Shown: piece after piece, positions 1-11,689 of the stretch
Layout: every line of letters starts with the position of its first letter
Position numbering within the stretch: position 1 is the first letter of the stretch
NCBI GenBank assembly: GCA_022702545.1
Contig: JAHRBC010000002.1
Span: 8,184,001 to 8,248,000, forward strand
Direction: 5' to 3'
Length of the DNA: 64,000 bases
Source: Phycomyces nitens
Taxonomy: Eukaryota > Mucoromycota > Mucoromycetes > Mucorales > Phycomycetaceae
Notes under the pieces: generated by a model
What the model was told of the DNA's origin: nothing
What the model saw: the letters and a program-made list of their open reading frames with translations, nothing else
Databases searched by the model: none
Program-made: the position numbers and the translations under genes

Positions 1-900
1 CAAGGACAAGAGGGCGTTGGGTGGTGAATTGTCAGTGCTAATCTCGCCGTTTGGGTATATAAATGAAGAATGCAAAGTTGAATCTGTCCAATGATGAACA
101 TTAACAATGACAGTGGAAACATCGACTTCCATAGCATTCAAATCAATATGCCGCAGGTAATAACTAAACAGAACTTCATTTATACTATTCTTATGCCATT
201 TATAACATTATTACTATTTAAATAGACAAATTGACCAAAAAGCTTACACAGTTGATCACCACTTCTCCCATTGCGAATATCCCAAAGACCTATTTTAGTG
301 TATGTATGTGGTTGCAAAAGATTAATATTAGGATACATACTAATTGCTATATTGATATAGTTGCGGATTTCAGAGTATCTAATGAGCTTATTCAATTTAC
401 CAATATCTCTATCTCTGAATTGAGTGGAGCAGCTTTGTAATGGGCCTCGACGATTTATTATATGAAAGAAGGTGTATCAGGTAATGTTGAATAGTTTAAA
501 AAACACTATGAGATATAGTCTTGCTATAAACTTGTTGGGAAAGTAAGTTGCGCAGATTCTGAAAGGGTATCTTATGGAAAAGGTAATAATCGATTGTAAC
601 GACAATAAAATAATATACTATGATATAACTTGTGTTTTCATTTTATCCAGCAACGTAAAAGCTATATTGAAATACAAGGACCATTCCTTTGTTCACAATC
701 TAAAGGATATGGCTATTATCCATGCTTGGCAAGTATCGGACAGCAAGTATTTATCAATATTTTCACCAAAAACCTTTGCAATTGAATGAAGATTGATCAA
801 CCCAAAGGAATATTCAAAAGTCAATAGTTTGTTAAAGTGGTTGGTTTGTATATATTTTTCATATTTTGTAAATGGATATTTGGTATAAAATGGGATCAAT
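1..900 (-). pseudogene. degenerate orphan gene fragment, runs off the left edge
   Basis: On the minus strand positions 180-1 stay open and continue past the window start. Two further open stretches lie upstream, at about 395-180 and 899-693, with stops and no clean splice sites between them. The pieces look like successive exons of a decayed gene. I do not recognise the product. The region is AT-rich and no plus-strand gene is convincing. It could equally be chance open frames. Confidence 0.3.
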
Positions 901-1649
901 TGGAAATATATCTTGATTGGCTTGGTAAGTTAGCGATTGATACAAGTGGTGGTCTCAAAGAAAAGAGTAAACTTCATTGACATGATGTGCTTTATCACCA
1001 AGATCGAAAAATATGGTACAAGAGAACCCATAGAGAATAACCTTTTTTTTTGTTAATAATCTTCTCAAACCATGCTTTAACTATTAATCGCGGCATCAAC
1101 TAAAAGCATGGTCTTATATTATCAAACACTATTTAATTGACAAGAACACTATCCTATGGCCATAAAATAATATAATGGTCCATCACAGAATCAATATAAA
1201 TATTATAGGATGCTGTGCAACAAAAGACTTGGAAAAAGGCTTTACAATCAATAACCAGGCTCATAAATAAATAATAGAGAATAATAAAGTAAGTTGACTC
1301 TTTAATATATGTTTTGAATACACATGGTAGTTAATACAATAGTATTTATCCCAATATAGCAGCAAAGTGCAAGTCGTTCTTTTCTTTTTTGAAGATGAGG
1401 TGTTGTAACTTGGTGATGGCGCCAAATTAGCAATCATGACAGATGTGCAACGGGTGATTGCTTTGTTGATCATCTATTGCTAATCTAATGCCAATATAAT
1501 ATTTCTACTCTTTAATATGGCTCTATACCGCCAAAAAAACGAGTATTGTGAAAGTGCTAAGCAATAATACAAAGGGTTTAAGATTGTTCTTTTAGGCAGC
1601 TCTTATTGGCCCCGTTACATTTTTTAGCAAATGCTTAGTGTGCCTTTTT

Positions 1650-2082
1650 AGAGGGTTTGGTACATTATCAAAATATCCTCCTACCTAAAAAAGGAAGCCA
1701 TGGTCTTTGGATTGTTTCAAATTATTTTCAAAAAAAATGCGATTTTTTGTGAAAAATAGCGATTGTATATTTGAAAATACATCTTCTTGCTGACTGTTTT
1801 GTCAGTTCTGGTGGCTTTTTTTGGTAAAATAACAGTATAGGGTATATTTAAGAGATGTATTAACAAGGAATATATAATTATTATTTCCAAAAGCCTTTAT
1901 ATACTCTTATACTGTTATAAACTTATATCAATTGATATTTTGCTTAGAGAACCAAAAAATCGATATCTCGGTAGTCCTAAAAAGGCAAGTTTCACTTTAT
2001 TATTACACAAATATCCTATTAAGGTAGTGCTTTTTTGCCTAGTCAAACTTGAATGATTTTTTGATTATTTACCAAACCCTCT
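1650..2082. mobile_element. MITE with 12-13 bp TIRs and TA target duplication (MITE1a)
   Basis: The left end reads GAGGGTTTGGTA and the right end is its exact inverse complement, TACCAAACCCTC. Both ends are bounded by TA, as in Tc1/mariner-type insertions. The 433-bp interior has no coding potential. Its right third, from about 1945, is repeated at 60776-60912. It is a non-autonomous DNA element and its mobilising transposase is unknown. Confidence 0.75.
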
Positions 2083-2097
2083 ATTATATGGTTTATA

Positions 2098-3260
2098 CAG
2101 TCACAGGCAGTTGATTTAAATACATTTGATAAAAATCTCAAATCTTCATACTTTTCTAAATAAAATTCTTTTTTTTTTCTCAATCAGTTTATTAATCAAA
2201 TGGACATGGCATCTAAAGAATCAAAACATAATATACGTGGATCATATAAAAACCGTAAAGATAGAAACTACTGAGGCTTACACTTCCTTTACAAAGCTAA
2301 ACATTCTCTCCAGCAGATTGCGAACATGGTCGAGATACCAAGGTCTAGTATGCAAACAATTGTCAAACGCATCAAGACTTTTGATTACCTTTTCTCTTAA
2401 AAAAAAAACAACAACAACAACCTGGAGCAAAGAGGGAACTAGATGACAGAGCAGACAGACATCTGGAAAGGACCATTCAAAAGGATCCATTTGTATCCTA
2501 TAATCAGCTCAAAAAGTCATTAGCTGACATGAAGATTAATGTATGCAAAAAAAAAAAACTGTAATCGCCTCTGCCAAGCGATTAGACTTTCAATCCTTCA
2601 TTGCAGCACATAAACCTAGCCCGACAGAGAAACACAAGAAGACCACACTTCGCTGGGGTTTGTAAAGAGTAATTTGGTCTGATGATCAATGAAAAAAATA
2701 TAATCTGGTCAGACGAGCCACGTTTCTGCCTGGAAGGAAATGATGGTGCCAAGAGAGTGCTTTGAAAACTAGTAGGTATGAGGAACAACACACCATTTCA
2801 ACGGTGAAGTGGGGTTGTGGTGGAACTATGGTTTGGGGCTGCTGCTGAGCTGGAGGATTTGTACCTTTGACGAACATGGAACTACACACTGTGAACCAAG
2901 ATATATACGTTGATAACTTGGCAAACACATTCCATCCATGGTTCACAACCATTTCGAAAAGTGAGGAAAGAGACTTTCTTCTTCAGGAAGATGGTTCAAG
3001 TTGCCATACAGGTAGATATGCTCAATGGTGGAAGGATACCCATTTGATCAGAGGTTTTGAGTACTGGCCCGCCCAAAGCCTTGCTCTGAAGCCTATTGAG
3101 CACCTATGGAATGCTCTAAAAATGCTTGTAGACAAGAGGAGAGCGACAATCAAATATCTTGATGATTTGAAGGTGGCCTTGTGAGAAGAATGGGAGAAAC
3201 TTGACTTGGAGTATGCAGGACATTTAGTTGGCAGTATGAAAAATAGATGAAAAGAAGAGG
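2098..3260 (+). pseudogene. Tc1/mariner transposase relic, family A (copy A1)
   Basis: The element starts after TA at 2096-2097 with CAGTCACA, the same terminus as the copy at 13757-14847. Translation in shifting frames gives an N-terminal helix-turn-helix region (about 2280-2560) and a DDE region (about 2690-3230) with QEDGSSCHTG and a decayed ALKPIEHLW. Frameshifts, in-frame stops and an A-rich tract near 2400 break the frame, and the right TIR is not recognisable. The transposase once cut and pasted its own element and is now inactive. Confidence 0.8.
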
Positions 3261-3339
3261 CACAATAAACTACAAAAGCCGTCTTTTTTTATGCTTTTTT
3301 TTAAAAATATATACTCTAACATATATTGTCATAAAATCA

Positions 3340-4150
3340 CTAGTTTCTATCAGTATCTCTCATTATCGTTGCATTGCCATCTTCAAATTAACTACATTTC
3401 GAATGCTGGATTTTGCTTCACTCATCTTTACCTCGAGGTCCCACCAAACATGCTCAATTAGAGTAAAATTAGGACTTTGAGGAGGCCTGTACTTAAATTC
3501 CGTGATTACATGGCCCTCTTTCTACTACTTTGTATAGGAGCCAGTATGACAACTTACTTTATCTAAAGAATGAATTCCCTATCCTATTCCTCTAACAAAC
3601 TTGTGATCCAGGAAAGTAAGTTTAGAGCCAAAGTGTTGTCATATTCAACTTGGTTTACCGTGCCTTTAACGAAGACCAAAGGGCCAAAACCACCAGTCCA
3701 GACATAGCTCCAGATCATGGCACTGTCCTTGCTTCATTTTGTTACAGGTACAATATGTCCTTCTTGGTATCTTTCTCCAATTTGTCTAAACTCTCGGGTA
3801 CTATTATTATTGCCTTTAGCTGTGAATCGGGACTCATCAGACCAAAGTACACTTCTCTATTGGTCATCTGTCCAATTGACAAGAACTTCGGACCATTGTA
3901 GTCTTTTGGTGTCTTTCTGTCAAAGCTGGCATATGGACTGCAATATAAGAACCAAAGCCAATGTGTCTGAGACATCTGGTTACTGTTGCCCTACAGACAA
4001 TAATCTCCATCTCTTTTGAAACCAATCTCAACTGATTGTAATTAGTGAATGAATTGTTTCGTACGCATTGCACGATGTTTCTTGTTTTTTTTTTCGGCAA
4101 TTATTGTTGGTCTTCCAGAGCTCTTTTTCTTTTTCAGCAAGGGGCGATCC
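3340..4150 (-). pseudogene. Tc1/mariner transposase relic (copy E), minus strand
   Basis: On the minus strand the interval 4100-3864 encodes a Tc1-type HTH and linker, with a conserved-looking VCRATVTRCLRHIGF stretch. Interval 3975-3742 covers the region around the first catalytic Asp, and 3500-3350 gives a remnant of the terminal Asp-to-Glu block (FTLIEHVW). Many stops and frame changes separate the pieces. No TIRs were identified. The copy is too decayed to assign to families A-D. Confidence 0.7.
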
Positions 4151-4159
4151 AGTTTCTTT

Positions 4160-4750
4160 AATTCTTAATGATCTTGACAGTTAAACTCATTTCGACAACT
4201 GCTGAAATCCTTGTGGAGCAAATCTCGGGTAAATTCAAGTACATAACTCCACTGTACATGAGCCAATCAGCCTTATAATACGGGCCACTAATGTTTTCTA
4301 TGGAAACGATATTTTTATGGTGATAGTAAAAAGAGAAAATAACATTTATATATATACATATTAGGATTTTTGTGAGAGGTCTAATCTTTTTTGTGTGTGT
4401 GTGTGTGCCCGAGTTTATAAGATATGTGAGAAAAAGTGCTTCTCTATGCACAAGAGATCTTTAGTTTTAATAAAGTAAGATGGACATATCCCATATTGAA
4501 TAAACGAATTGGGGGTTTTTTTTAAAATCTTATAGTCTATGCAAGATATACTTTATGAATTCCACGATTGACTTTCTGAAAACATCAAGACTAGAAGCAT
4601 TTTAAAGACATGTCTTTTACAAGTTGTAAAGTCTACAATTCCTTGATATCTTTGGAGTTTAAACACAACTTGTAATTCAAGTATAATTTTCATTTATAAA
4701 ACCATTTTATGATTGTAGGACTATAGACATGTTTTGTATATCTTTCTTGA
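4160..4750. other. no gene seen; short GT microsatellite
   Basis: This AT-rich spacer holds a (TG)n run at about 4391-4407 and no open frame with family-like features. It separates a decayed Tc1 from the end of the orphan gene at 4752. Confidence 0.5.
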
Positions 4751-4751
4751 C

Positions 4752-5511
4752 TTATTTCTTGGGCTTCTTTCTAATCAAGGATGTTAATACACTTTTTGTA
4801 TCGTCCTCATTGTTCTGACGGACTCCTGTTGCGCTGAATAATGTATTTCGAGGCCTTCTCTCCATCAATGGTGTCTTGGAGATCTTGCTTTTATCCAAGA
4901 GAACAAGTTCGAGGTATTTGTTCACCATAAATATATCGGGATGCTTCTTTACCACTAATTGATTAAAAGTGCATTAGATATAAAAGACAATATTAAGAAA
5001 CACTCACAGTGAATAATCAATATATTACGATAGTGGCAAAGATCATCTACTGAACGATCTTTTGGTAATCTGAATCCGCCTTTGTCAAGTCCAAGTGCAT
5101 AACCAAGTATCATGGCCTGATGATACAAGTATGATATTTTTGAATCCGACTTGGCGGTCTCAGAGCTTTCTGGCATATCATCAAAATCAAAATCGGGTGT
5201 GTCTTTTCCAGTTTCCAATCCCTTTACTGTAATATTTCCAGTAACGCAAATCCTTCCGTTTCTATTTTGATAAGGAGAAAACTCTGCTCCACCTATCACC
5301 AAGGACAATATATCATTATCATACTAAATATAACAAGTAAAATACCTTTCACTAGCCAAAAGTCCCGTACATTGCAAAATTCAAGGGCAAAAAGGATCAT
5401 TTCTTGATTGTGGACAAACAGTGATTAATAGTGCCCGTCTGCTAGACCTGCCATACGGACATATGGGACAAACTCATTTGATTTGAAAAATATAGTCGGT
5501 GGCTCTATAAG
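4752..5511 (-). pseudogene. orphan gene, 3' exons, one in-frame stop
   Basis: Three minus-strand exons join in frame: 5511-5346, 5292-5008 and 4954-4752. The two introns are 53 bp each, with donors GTATTT and GTGAGT. The ~217 codons end in a basic tail (RKKPKK, TAA at 4752). Visible stretches include IEPPTIFFKSNEFVPYVRM, HNQEMILFALEFCNVRDFW and AMILGYALGLDKGGFRL. A TAA interrupts the first exon after ADGHY, and N-terminal exons upstream were not found. I do not recognise the family. The well-kept splice sites suggest recent loss or a single bad codon in an orphan gene. Confidence 0.55.
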
Positions 5512-6660
5512 CTGTACATTTGCAATAACAAACATCATATATGTCTTTGTTTATATTAAATTGAATAATCAATGGACTAGATATTTTTTCTTTCTTTTAT
5601 AAATACAAATATGTTTGAAATAAGTAGGACCACTTTTAATCAGTAGTACAGGTATACAGTGTAGCTTGGACTTGTGGTTCTTTTATGCTTTTAAGAGTAC
5701 AATGTTAATATACTTTTGTGTAATCTTGGATAACATGAATTGCTGTCATATGATACAAGTCATTATCTAAATCTCCTTTAGAATTTTACATATTCTTTCT
5801 TTCTTTTTTGTGATATATATTTTATTCTAAATCAGTTTGAAATTGCTTTAATTTTTATTCAAGATACAACAAGGGATAGCATATGATTAATCAGTTTGTT
5901 TAATTGATACTTGTACAATATCCGCAACTAGTTTGTGGTCGCATAACTGTTCATTTTACAGTGAAACGTACTCAAAAAGTTGGACGAGATTTCTAGTATA
6001 GTTTGGGTCTGGATGAGATCGTACTTGGTAACTATAAAGGTCTTTATCTATAGTCCTCAAAACCTTTTTTTTTCTATTTGTGTTTGAACGATTTGTAAAA
6101 AATATTCAACATTCAATTGATTATTCAAAGGGCTATATTAGCTATAACTTGATTATTGAAGCTGTTTTTGTTATGAAAGATGGTTGATTATTGCTAAATA
6201 TTCAATTAGTTTAATGAATCAGGATATAAAAAAGTATAGTTTAGTATACTATTAATATAAACTTGGTTTCCACATGTGGCAAAAGCTACGATCAGGGTAT
6301 GTGGGAACAAAACGTATTACATATAATCACCTCTATTCATTTGTCTTTGGACCTTATCGTACATTTTGCAAAAATATAAATTGAAATGAATATCCATTAT
6401 TGTATTTGTAATGATAACCTCATCGACGAATTTGCTGCAATTGAGCTAAAGACTATTATAATGATTGGTGTCATTGACACTTTTATGTACATCCCACCAA
6501 AGAAATCACCACTGAATTTGTTCAATTTTTAGTCCCAAACAACTACATTTCAACTTCTTTAACATTTACCTTGCAAGAGATAACAAGCACATTAAAACTT
6601 TGACTTTATACTTTGCGTAATATATATATATATTGTGATAAAATAATAATAAAAAAAAAA
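5512..6660. other. AT-rich region, nothing identified
   Basis: This stretch is strongly AT-rich with many short stops in all frames. It may hold lost 5' exons of the orphan gene at 4752-5511. A short plus-strand open stretch near 6387-6530 has no recognisable features. A (TA)n run lies near 6620. Confidence 0.4.
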
Positions 6661-6669
6661 TAGATATTA

Positions 6670-7810
6670 ATATATGGTGTGGCTACCATCAGCTTTTTTA
6701 TTACAGCTTAAACTCTGTCTGGCATACACGGGACAAGAGTATACAGTACTTTAGGGTCGAAATGCTCCCAATCATAAAGAATACAGGTCTTGAGGTCAGT
6801 GAAGCTGTTAATATACTCCTTTATCTTTTGAACCTTGGGTTTTAAAGCATGCCAAGCATGTTTGATTGGGTTGCAAATGAGATTTTGGGATAACCAATAG
6901 TCCAATCGCTGGATTCCCAACAATTCTTCCACCATATTATACACGAGTCAGTATGGAAACTGATACCATCTTACAACGTGAACATTGCGTCGTTTCTCCC
7001 GTTCAATTTCTGGTACCAGGGATTAAAGTCCTTGGGCAAACAATTTACATGGGTGTCTTGGTCAACAGATACTTTCGAAAATATAAAGGGCCAAGACTAC
7101 CAGCCCAGAAATAGCACCCATCACAGAACCTTTTCCATACTTTTTCGTTGTAAGAATAAATCTCTCTTAGTGTCTATCTCTAGGCTTAAATGATATAGAC
7201 TTATAAGAATCATTGCCCTTTACCATGAATCTGGATTAATCTGACCATACTACTATTCCAGTCCTCGATGCTAAAGTTGGCTCTAGCTTTAGCTCTGCCA
7301 ATTCTTTTTCTGTTTGCTGGTCAAGTTAGGCTTTGATACAGGATAATAAGACCTGAAGCCCTTTCTCGAATATCTGCTAAATGTTTCTCTACAGACAATG
7401 ACACCTGCAGTCATCAGATTTTCTTGGTGGTAAGAAAAACTTTCAAAAGGATTCTAAATCACACCAAACGACCCGTAACAGCTGTAACACCAAGTTTGTT
7501 TGATCTTCCAGGTCTAGGCTTCGTATTGGTTGTACTTGTTTTTTTTTCAGCGTTTGATGGTGGTGTTGATTGTCGATCGAGGGATGTTCGGAATATCAGC
7601 TGGTATAGTTGGCATTAGAGAGCCAAACAATAGTAACATGTTCAAACTCAGGTAACTCGCGTCTAGAAGATAGGCTTTTTGTTCTTTTATTTCTCGGAAT
7701 GATCAGGCTAGTATAAAGGGTTCTGGGAAGAATAACAAAAAAAGGGGGACCCTGAAAGAAGAAGGCTTATTTTTAATAGATTGGCACTAATTTATTGGAT
7801 CTGAGTGTAC
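6670..7810 (-). pseudogene. Tc1/mariner transposase relic, family C (copy C1)
   Basis: This is the same element type as 52217-53460: both start with GGTGTGGCTACCA and both read as a minus-strand Tc1 transposase. The C-terminal part (6944-6708) includes LICNPIKHAWHALKPKVQ, a decayed version of the D/E block. The DDE core (about 7260-6960) and HTH (about 7620-7280) follow in broken frames. The distal end near 7740-7800 matches the repeated tail of copy C2. Several frameshifts and stops make it inactive. Confidence 0.75.
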
Positions 7811-8703
7811 ATGCTTACCTAGCAATCACTATATAACTACTCAAAACAAGCTCATTAGTACTGTGTAACTCTCTTTTTAATATAGAGATTCAGACACCAG
7901 TCTATGCTTTAACATTTGAAAAAGTAATAAAGAAGAATACCATGGCTAATGATGCCTTGTTTGTCGCAGCCCGCACTTTATATAATAGGCTATATACTAT
8001 AGCCAACATTTGCAGCTATTAATGCAGATGATGTTCGACATCAACAACTCATTCAATACTTGCCAGACGCAAATAATCCTATTTTATTGAGCTGTACTAC
8101 ATATTCAAGAATAATAATTGATGCGTCACCATGAGTAGCCTCTTTATTCTACAATTCTTTATTTATAATATTCTCTCTATACTTCTTTATACCGTTATAC
8201 CGACGCCAAATAAAATAAAACGGCTAATAACCTCAAAAAAAAAGAGAGACTTGGTTTAAACTAAAAGGTAGTTATGTTACCGTTTCCTTTAAACATGCTA
8301 TAAATTATTATTCTCAAAAATGCTTATTTTTAATACCGAATAAAATGCTCATTTTAATAAACAGAGTAGCCTGAAAACTTGAGAAACCTTTCTAGGGTAT
8401 AAGGACTACCAAATCACCCAAAAAAAAGAGAGAGATTCCATGCGACTTTAATGAATTGTCATCAATGACATTACCTTTCAACCACAATCAGCAGAGAAAA
8501 AGAAGCCTAAAATAGAAAACAAACGATAGTTATGTCACTGTTCTTGGTACAGTTTCCACTGCCTTTTGCTGTGATAAAGGCTTACTTGCTCTAATGTCGA
8601 GAAGATTCTTGTGCCTAAAAACAAAATGCATTGACGGGATTTTAAAGTCCTGGAATAGGGCCCAATTCATCAATTCTTTTTACCGCACTTTATTTTCACT
8701 ACC
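7811..8703. other. spacer upstream of the zinc-finger/PD-(D/E)XK gene; no gene seen
   Basis: AT-rich sequence with poly-A tracts near 8247 and 8419 and no convincing coding frame. It contains whatever promoter drives the gene starting at 8704. No TATA box or motif could be assigned with confidence. Confidence 0.4.
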
Positions 8704-10634
8704 ATGTCATCAACCATCTATTTGATACATCGTTGCCCATATTGTCACGTCAATATAACCAGACCAGGGCTTTTAAGAGATCACCTTGAGAAATAACATA
8801 CCTTGAAATGTGATTTCACAAATGAGCGACGTAAAGCGACGAAAGAAATCACCTTTGTGACAGAACCAACAGCAAATTCGCAAACCTGTTTCAGCTGCTG
8901 CTTCTGTAAAATGTTTTTCGACGATGAAACAGTGTTTAAAATGCATATTGAAAATGATCATGTTATTACGACAGTAGTAAGTTGATTTGTTTGAATGAAA
9001 GAATGGGTGTTTTAATTTTTTCTTTCATAGATCCATAGTCATAACCGCCGCTCTTATTCATACGACATCAAGGATGTTAGTGCCAGCACAGCAACTATCG
9101 AGACAGAAGAAAATGTAAGAAAGCAAATAAAAGTAGAGAAGTGTTCAATGGTATTTACCCTTGCGGGTATTTCTATTATCTACAGTGGATTATCGATGAT
9201 CTTTTGGTGTCTAATATGCTGCACTCGTTTCGTGATCAAGTCGTTATTCGACACGACAAAGGCCAGGCACTATCAGATAGTGATCTATTGTAAGTGAGGA
9301 CTAGGGAATATTATGAGTTTGACCAGGATTTTTTTTATTACAGAGCACTTGATTACATTTTCCCTTTTGCAAAGGATGTGAACGAAAGCACTCCTATTTT
9401 CACAGGCGCTCAACATAAAGCAGTGATCACAGATATTGAGGTGATGCAAGATTCAGGAAAGACGAACCAATTTGCCATAAAATGGTGCAGTGATCTGGCA
9501 AAAGTAAGACGCTTATTGTCGTAGAGTTTTTTTTTAATGAATTGTATTCATTGAATTGCAAATATAGATGGATACTCCAAGTTGGAGAGATGTAAAATTG
9601 GCTACAGCGAAATGTATTTGTACAGCAGTAGATACAGACAACGATGATGATCTTCTTGCTGCAGAAATTATTCATGCTTTGTAAGCTCAGTAAATCAAGC
9701 ATTACTCGTTTACATTTATTTGAACATATCATTTATAGATCAGGCCGGTTGATTAGGAACAACCATGAGAAGCACATGCTGGAAGATAGTTTTGCTCATC
9801 AGTACTTGGATCCCATTTTGGAGACGATTTTCGGTTCTGATGAGTGCCTTAGGCAAGAGTGGTAAAATAAAAAGACCCAAGTCAAAAGTAAACGGTAACT
9901 GATCATTACATTTGCAGGGCTAATGATATTCTATTGCCGATGATGAAAAGGAAACGAAATGACAACGACAGCAATACTGATGTGGACAACAGCAAAGACG
10001 CAGAGACTGTCTACAAACCAGATTGGGCAGTATTCGCAAATGGTAACCCAGTGGTTATTATGACTGGCACACTGGAATTAAAGGTGTCATATATGCGAAA
10101 TCCTGGGTGTGTATCAGATTATGTGAAGCTAGCAAAAGAAATGAAGCTGGTTCTACATCAATTGATACATCTTGGCGTTATTCGGCCTATTGCTTGTGGT
10201 ATCTTGATACAAGGTATGTCTGAAATTGACACAGACAATCAGCATAATAAGTAAAATATCTCTTTTTTACTTGCTAGGATCAAGATGCGAAACGTTTATA
10301 ATGGATCTATCCTACAATGGTGTATATCGGTTCATTAAATTATCCAGAGCAGACATTTGTTTTTCTTTCCAGCAACTACCACTTTTTCCTTATTTATTCA
10401 AAGACATGATGCGCTTACGGGTATTATGAGATATTTCTTGGTTTTATTCAAAAGGGCAATTATTTACCTTTTTTTATTTTATTTTTTGGCTGCTAGGCTT
10501 TTACACTGAAAGTTGCACAGGCCGTGAAAGAGTGCCATATAAATCGACATTTAGAAAAAGAAACCCAAGATAAGACACCTTTGTCATGGTTACGAAGAAG
10601 TACTGCAAAGGTGGAAAGAATATCTCTGGCATAG
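8704..10634 (+). CDS. C2H2 zinc-finger protein with PD-(D/E)XK-like domain, nine exons, one in-frame stop
   Basis: Nine exons join with every phase preserved: 8704-8976, 9031-9114, 9186-9289, 9344-9503, 9568-9680, 9739-9861, 9918-10213, 10278-10420 and 10497-10634, giving 477 codons ending in TAG. Introns are 54-76 bp with GT-AG ends. Exon 1 has two C2H2 fingers, CPYCHVNITRPGLLRDHLEK and CCFCKMFFDDETVFKMHIEN. A TAA replaces the residue before the second ligand His of finger 1, perhaps CAA to TAA. The C-terminal part has Asp321 (YKPDWAVF), Glu339 and Lys341 (TLELKV), a Lys-rich helix (YVKLAKEMKLVLHQL) and IACGILIQG, which is a PD-(D/E)XK nuclease-like layout. An acidic/KR linker (KRKRNDND) precedes it. 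Function is unknown. If finger 1 is dispensable, a downstream start could still give a product. Confidence 0.7.
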
Positions 10635-10689
10635 CGTGTGATATTTCGGTGTAATAAATAATAAATTCAAGTTGCCAGTTGCGAATAAG

Positions 10690-11245
10690 CTAAAAGAATA
10701 CAAAGATGATTCACTCTAATTTTCAATGGACAAATTGACTTGTACAGAGAAATTAATCAAGAACACAAGCTCTCTTGGTATAAATAGTCTTTATATTTTA
10801 TTAGAGGATGATCTCTGTGCTATTTGTCAGATTGAAGAAGACACACCAGAGCACCTTTTCATTACTTGCCCTCGGAAAAGACTCGTATGGAGTGTAGTCC
10901 TACCCAAAGTGTGTCCGCACTGGTTTATAACACAAATAAACACTCTTCTTACCACTTTGGAATACACTGACCCAACAACTCCTAGAGATACACAAGCTCT
11001 CGTTGTTGCTTATAGCTTACACGCAATCTGACCTGCTTAATGGGCCTACGTTATGGATGATCAACCTTTTCTCTCTGGTGTGATTGCAGCCAAGACACTC
11101 GTTGTCATCCAACGTTTTGTAGGCTAGATTCTTATTTTTCTCCTTCTCTCGCTTCCTACTTGTCTTACATAACATTCCAATAAGTTCATATCCGGTATAA
11201 AAAGCCAAATACTCAGTACTATTTACTGAAGCCGGCCAATAAATA
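10690..11245 (+). pseudogene. LINE 3' end, 5'-truncated (ORF2 C-terminus)
   Basis: The frame encodes the zinc-binding tail typical of fungal LINE ORF2 (CAICQIEEDTPEHLFITC, ligands C-x2-C...H-x4-C) and then the ORF2 end with one TGA. The noncoding 3' end finishes with AATAAATACAAAACAAAA near 11245. It lacks the reverse transcriptase, so it is a dead 5'-truncated insertion. The sequence just downstream contains GTGCTCTTACAAC, the motif seen beside other LINE ends here. Confidence 0.7.
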
Positions 11246-11309
11246 CAAAACAAAAGTTTCCATGGTGCTGAGGTGCTCTTACAACAAAATTGCGATGCTC
11301 CTACAGCAA

Positions 11310-11646
11310 AGTTTTTTTTATTGGTCGGTGAAACCAACGCCAATATGCGTGGTTTATTAGAAAAGTGCGATCGAGCAGCATCCTTAAATTCTGTAAGTGA
11401 TACATTAGTAGTGGTGATATCGTACAGCATTGTGTGTGGCTAAATCCCCCAGCACTAGATGGGGTCAGTAATGATACCATGTTCATTGCAAGGTACTTTA
11501 TAAATAGTGTCTGTGTCAACAGCCCCAACAAAAAGCTGTTGTCCAAGTTTAGGGCGGTCGGAGGGTGGGAGCTTGGACTTGTATAAGTCGGCTAATAGTA
11601 GTGGACAGGGTCCTTTGGTTTTTCAGGATTGTCGGTGTCCATGTGT
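11310..11646 (-). pseudogene. LINE ORF1-like fragment joined to a LINE 3' end
   Basis: Read on the minus strand from ATG at about 11652, it matches the start of the ORF1-like gene at 43483-42926 (MDTDNPEKPKDP) with many stops and frameshifts. At about 11363 it passes straight into a LINE 3' end (TAAACCACGCATATTGG...) with an A tail near 11310, which is related to 43846-43886. It is a rearranged composite of two LINE pieces and is not functional. Confidence 0.55.
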
Positions 11647-11689
11647 GAAATACTAATTTCGTGAGAAGAGCACATCAATGCTGTTAGAA

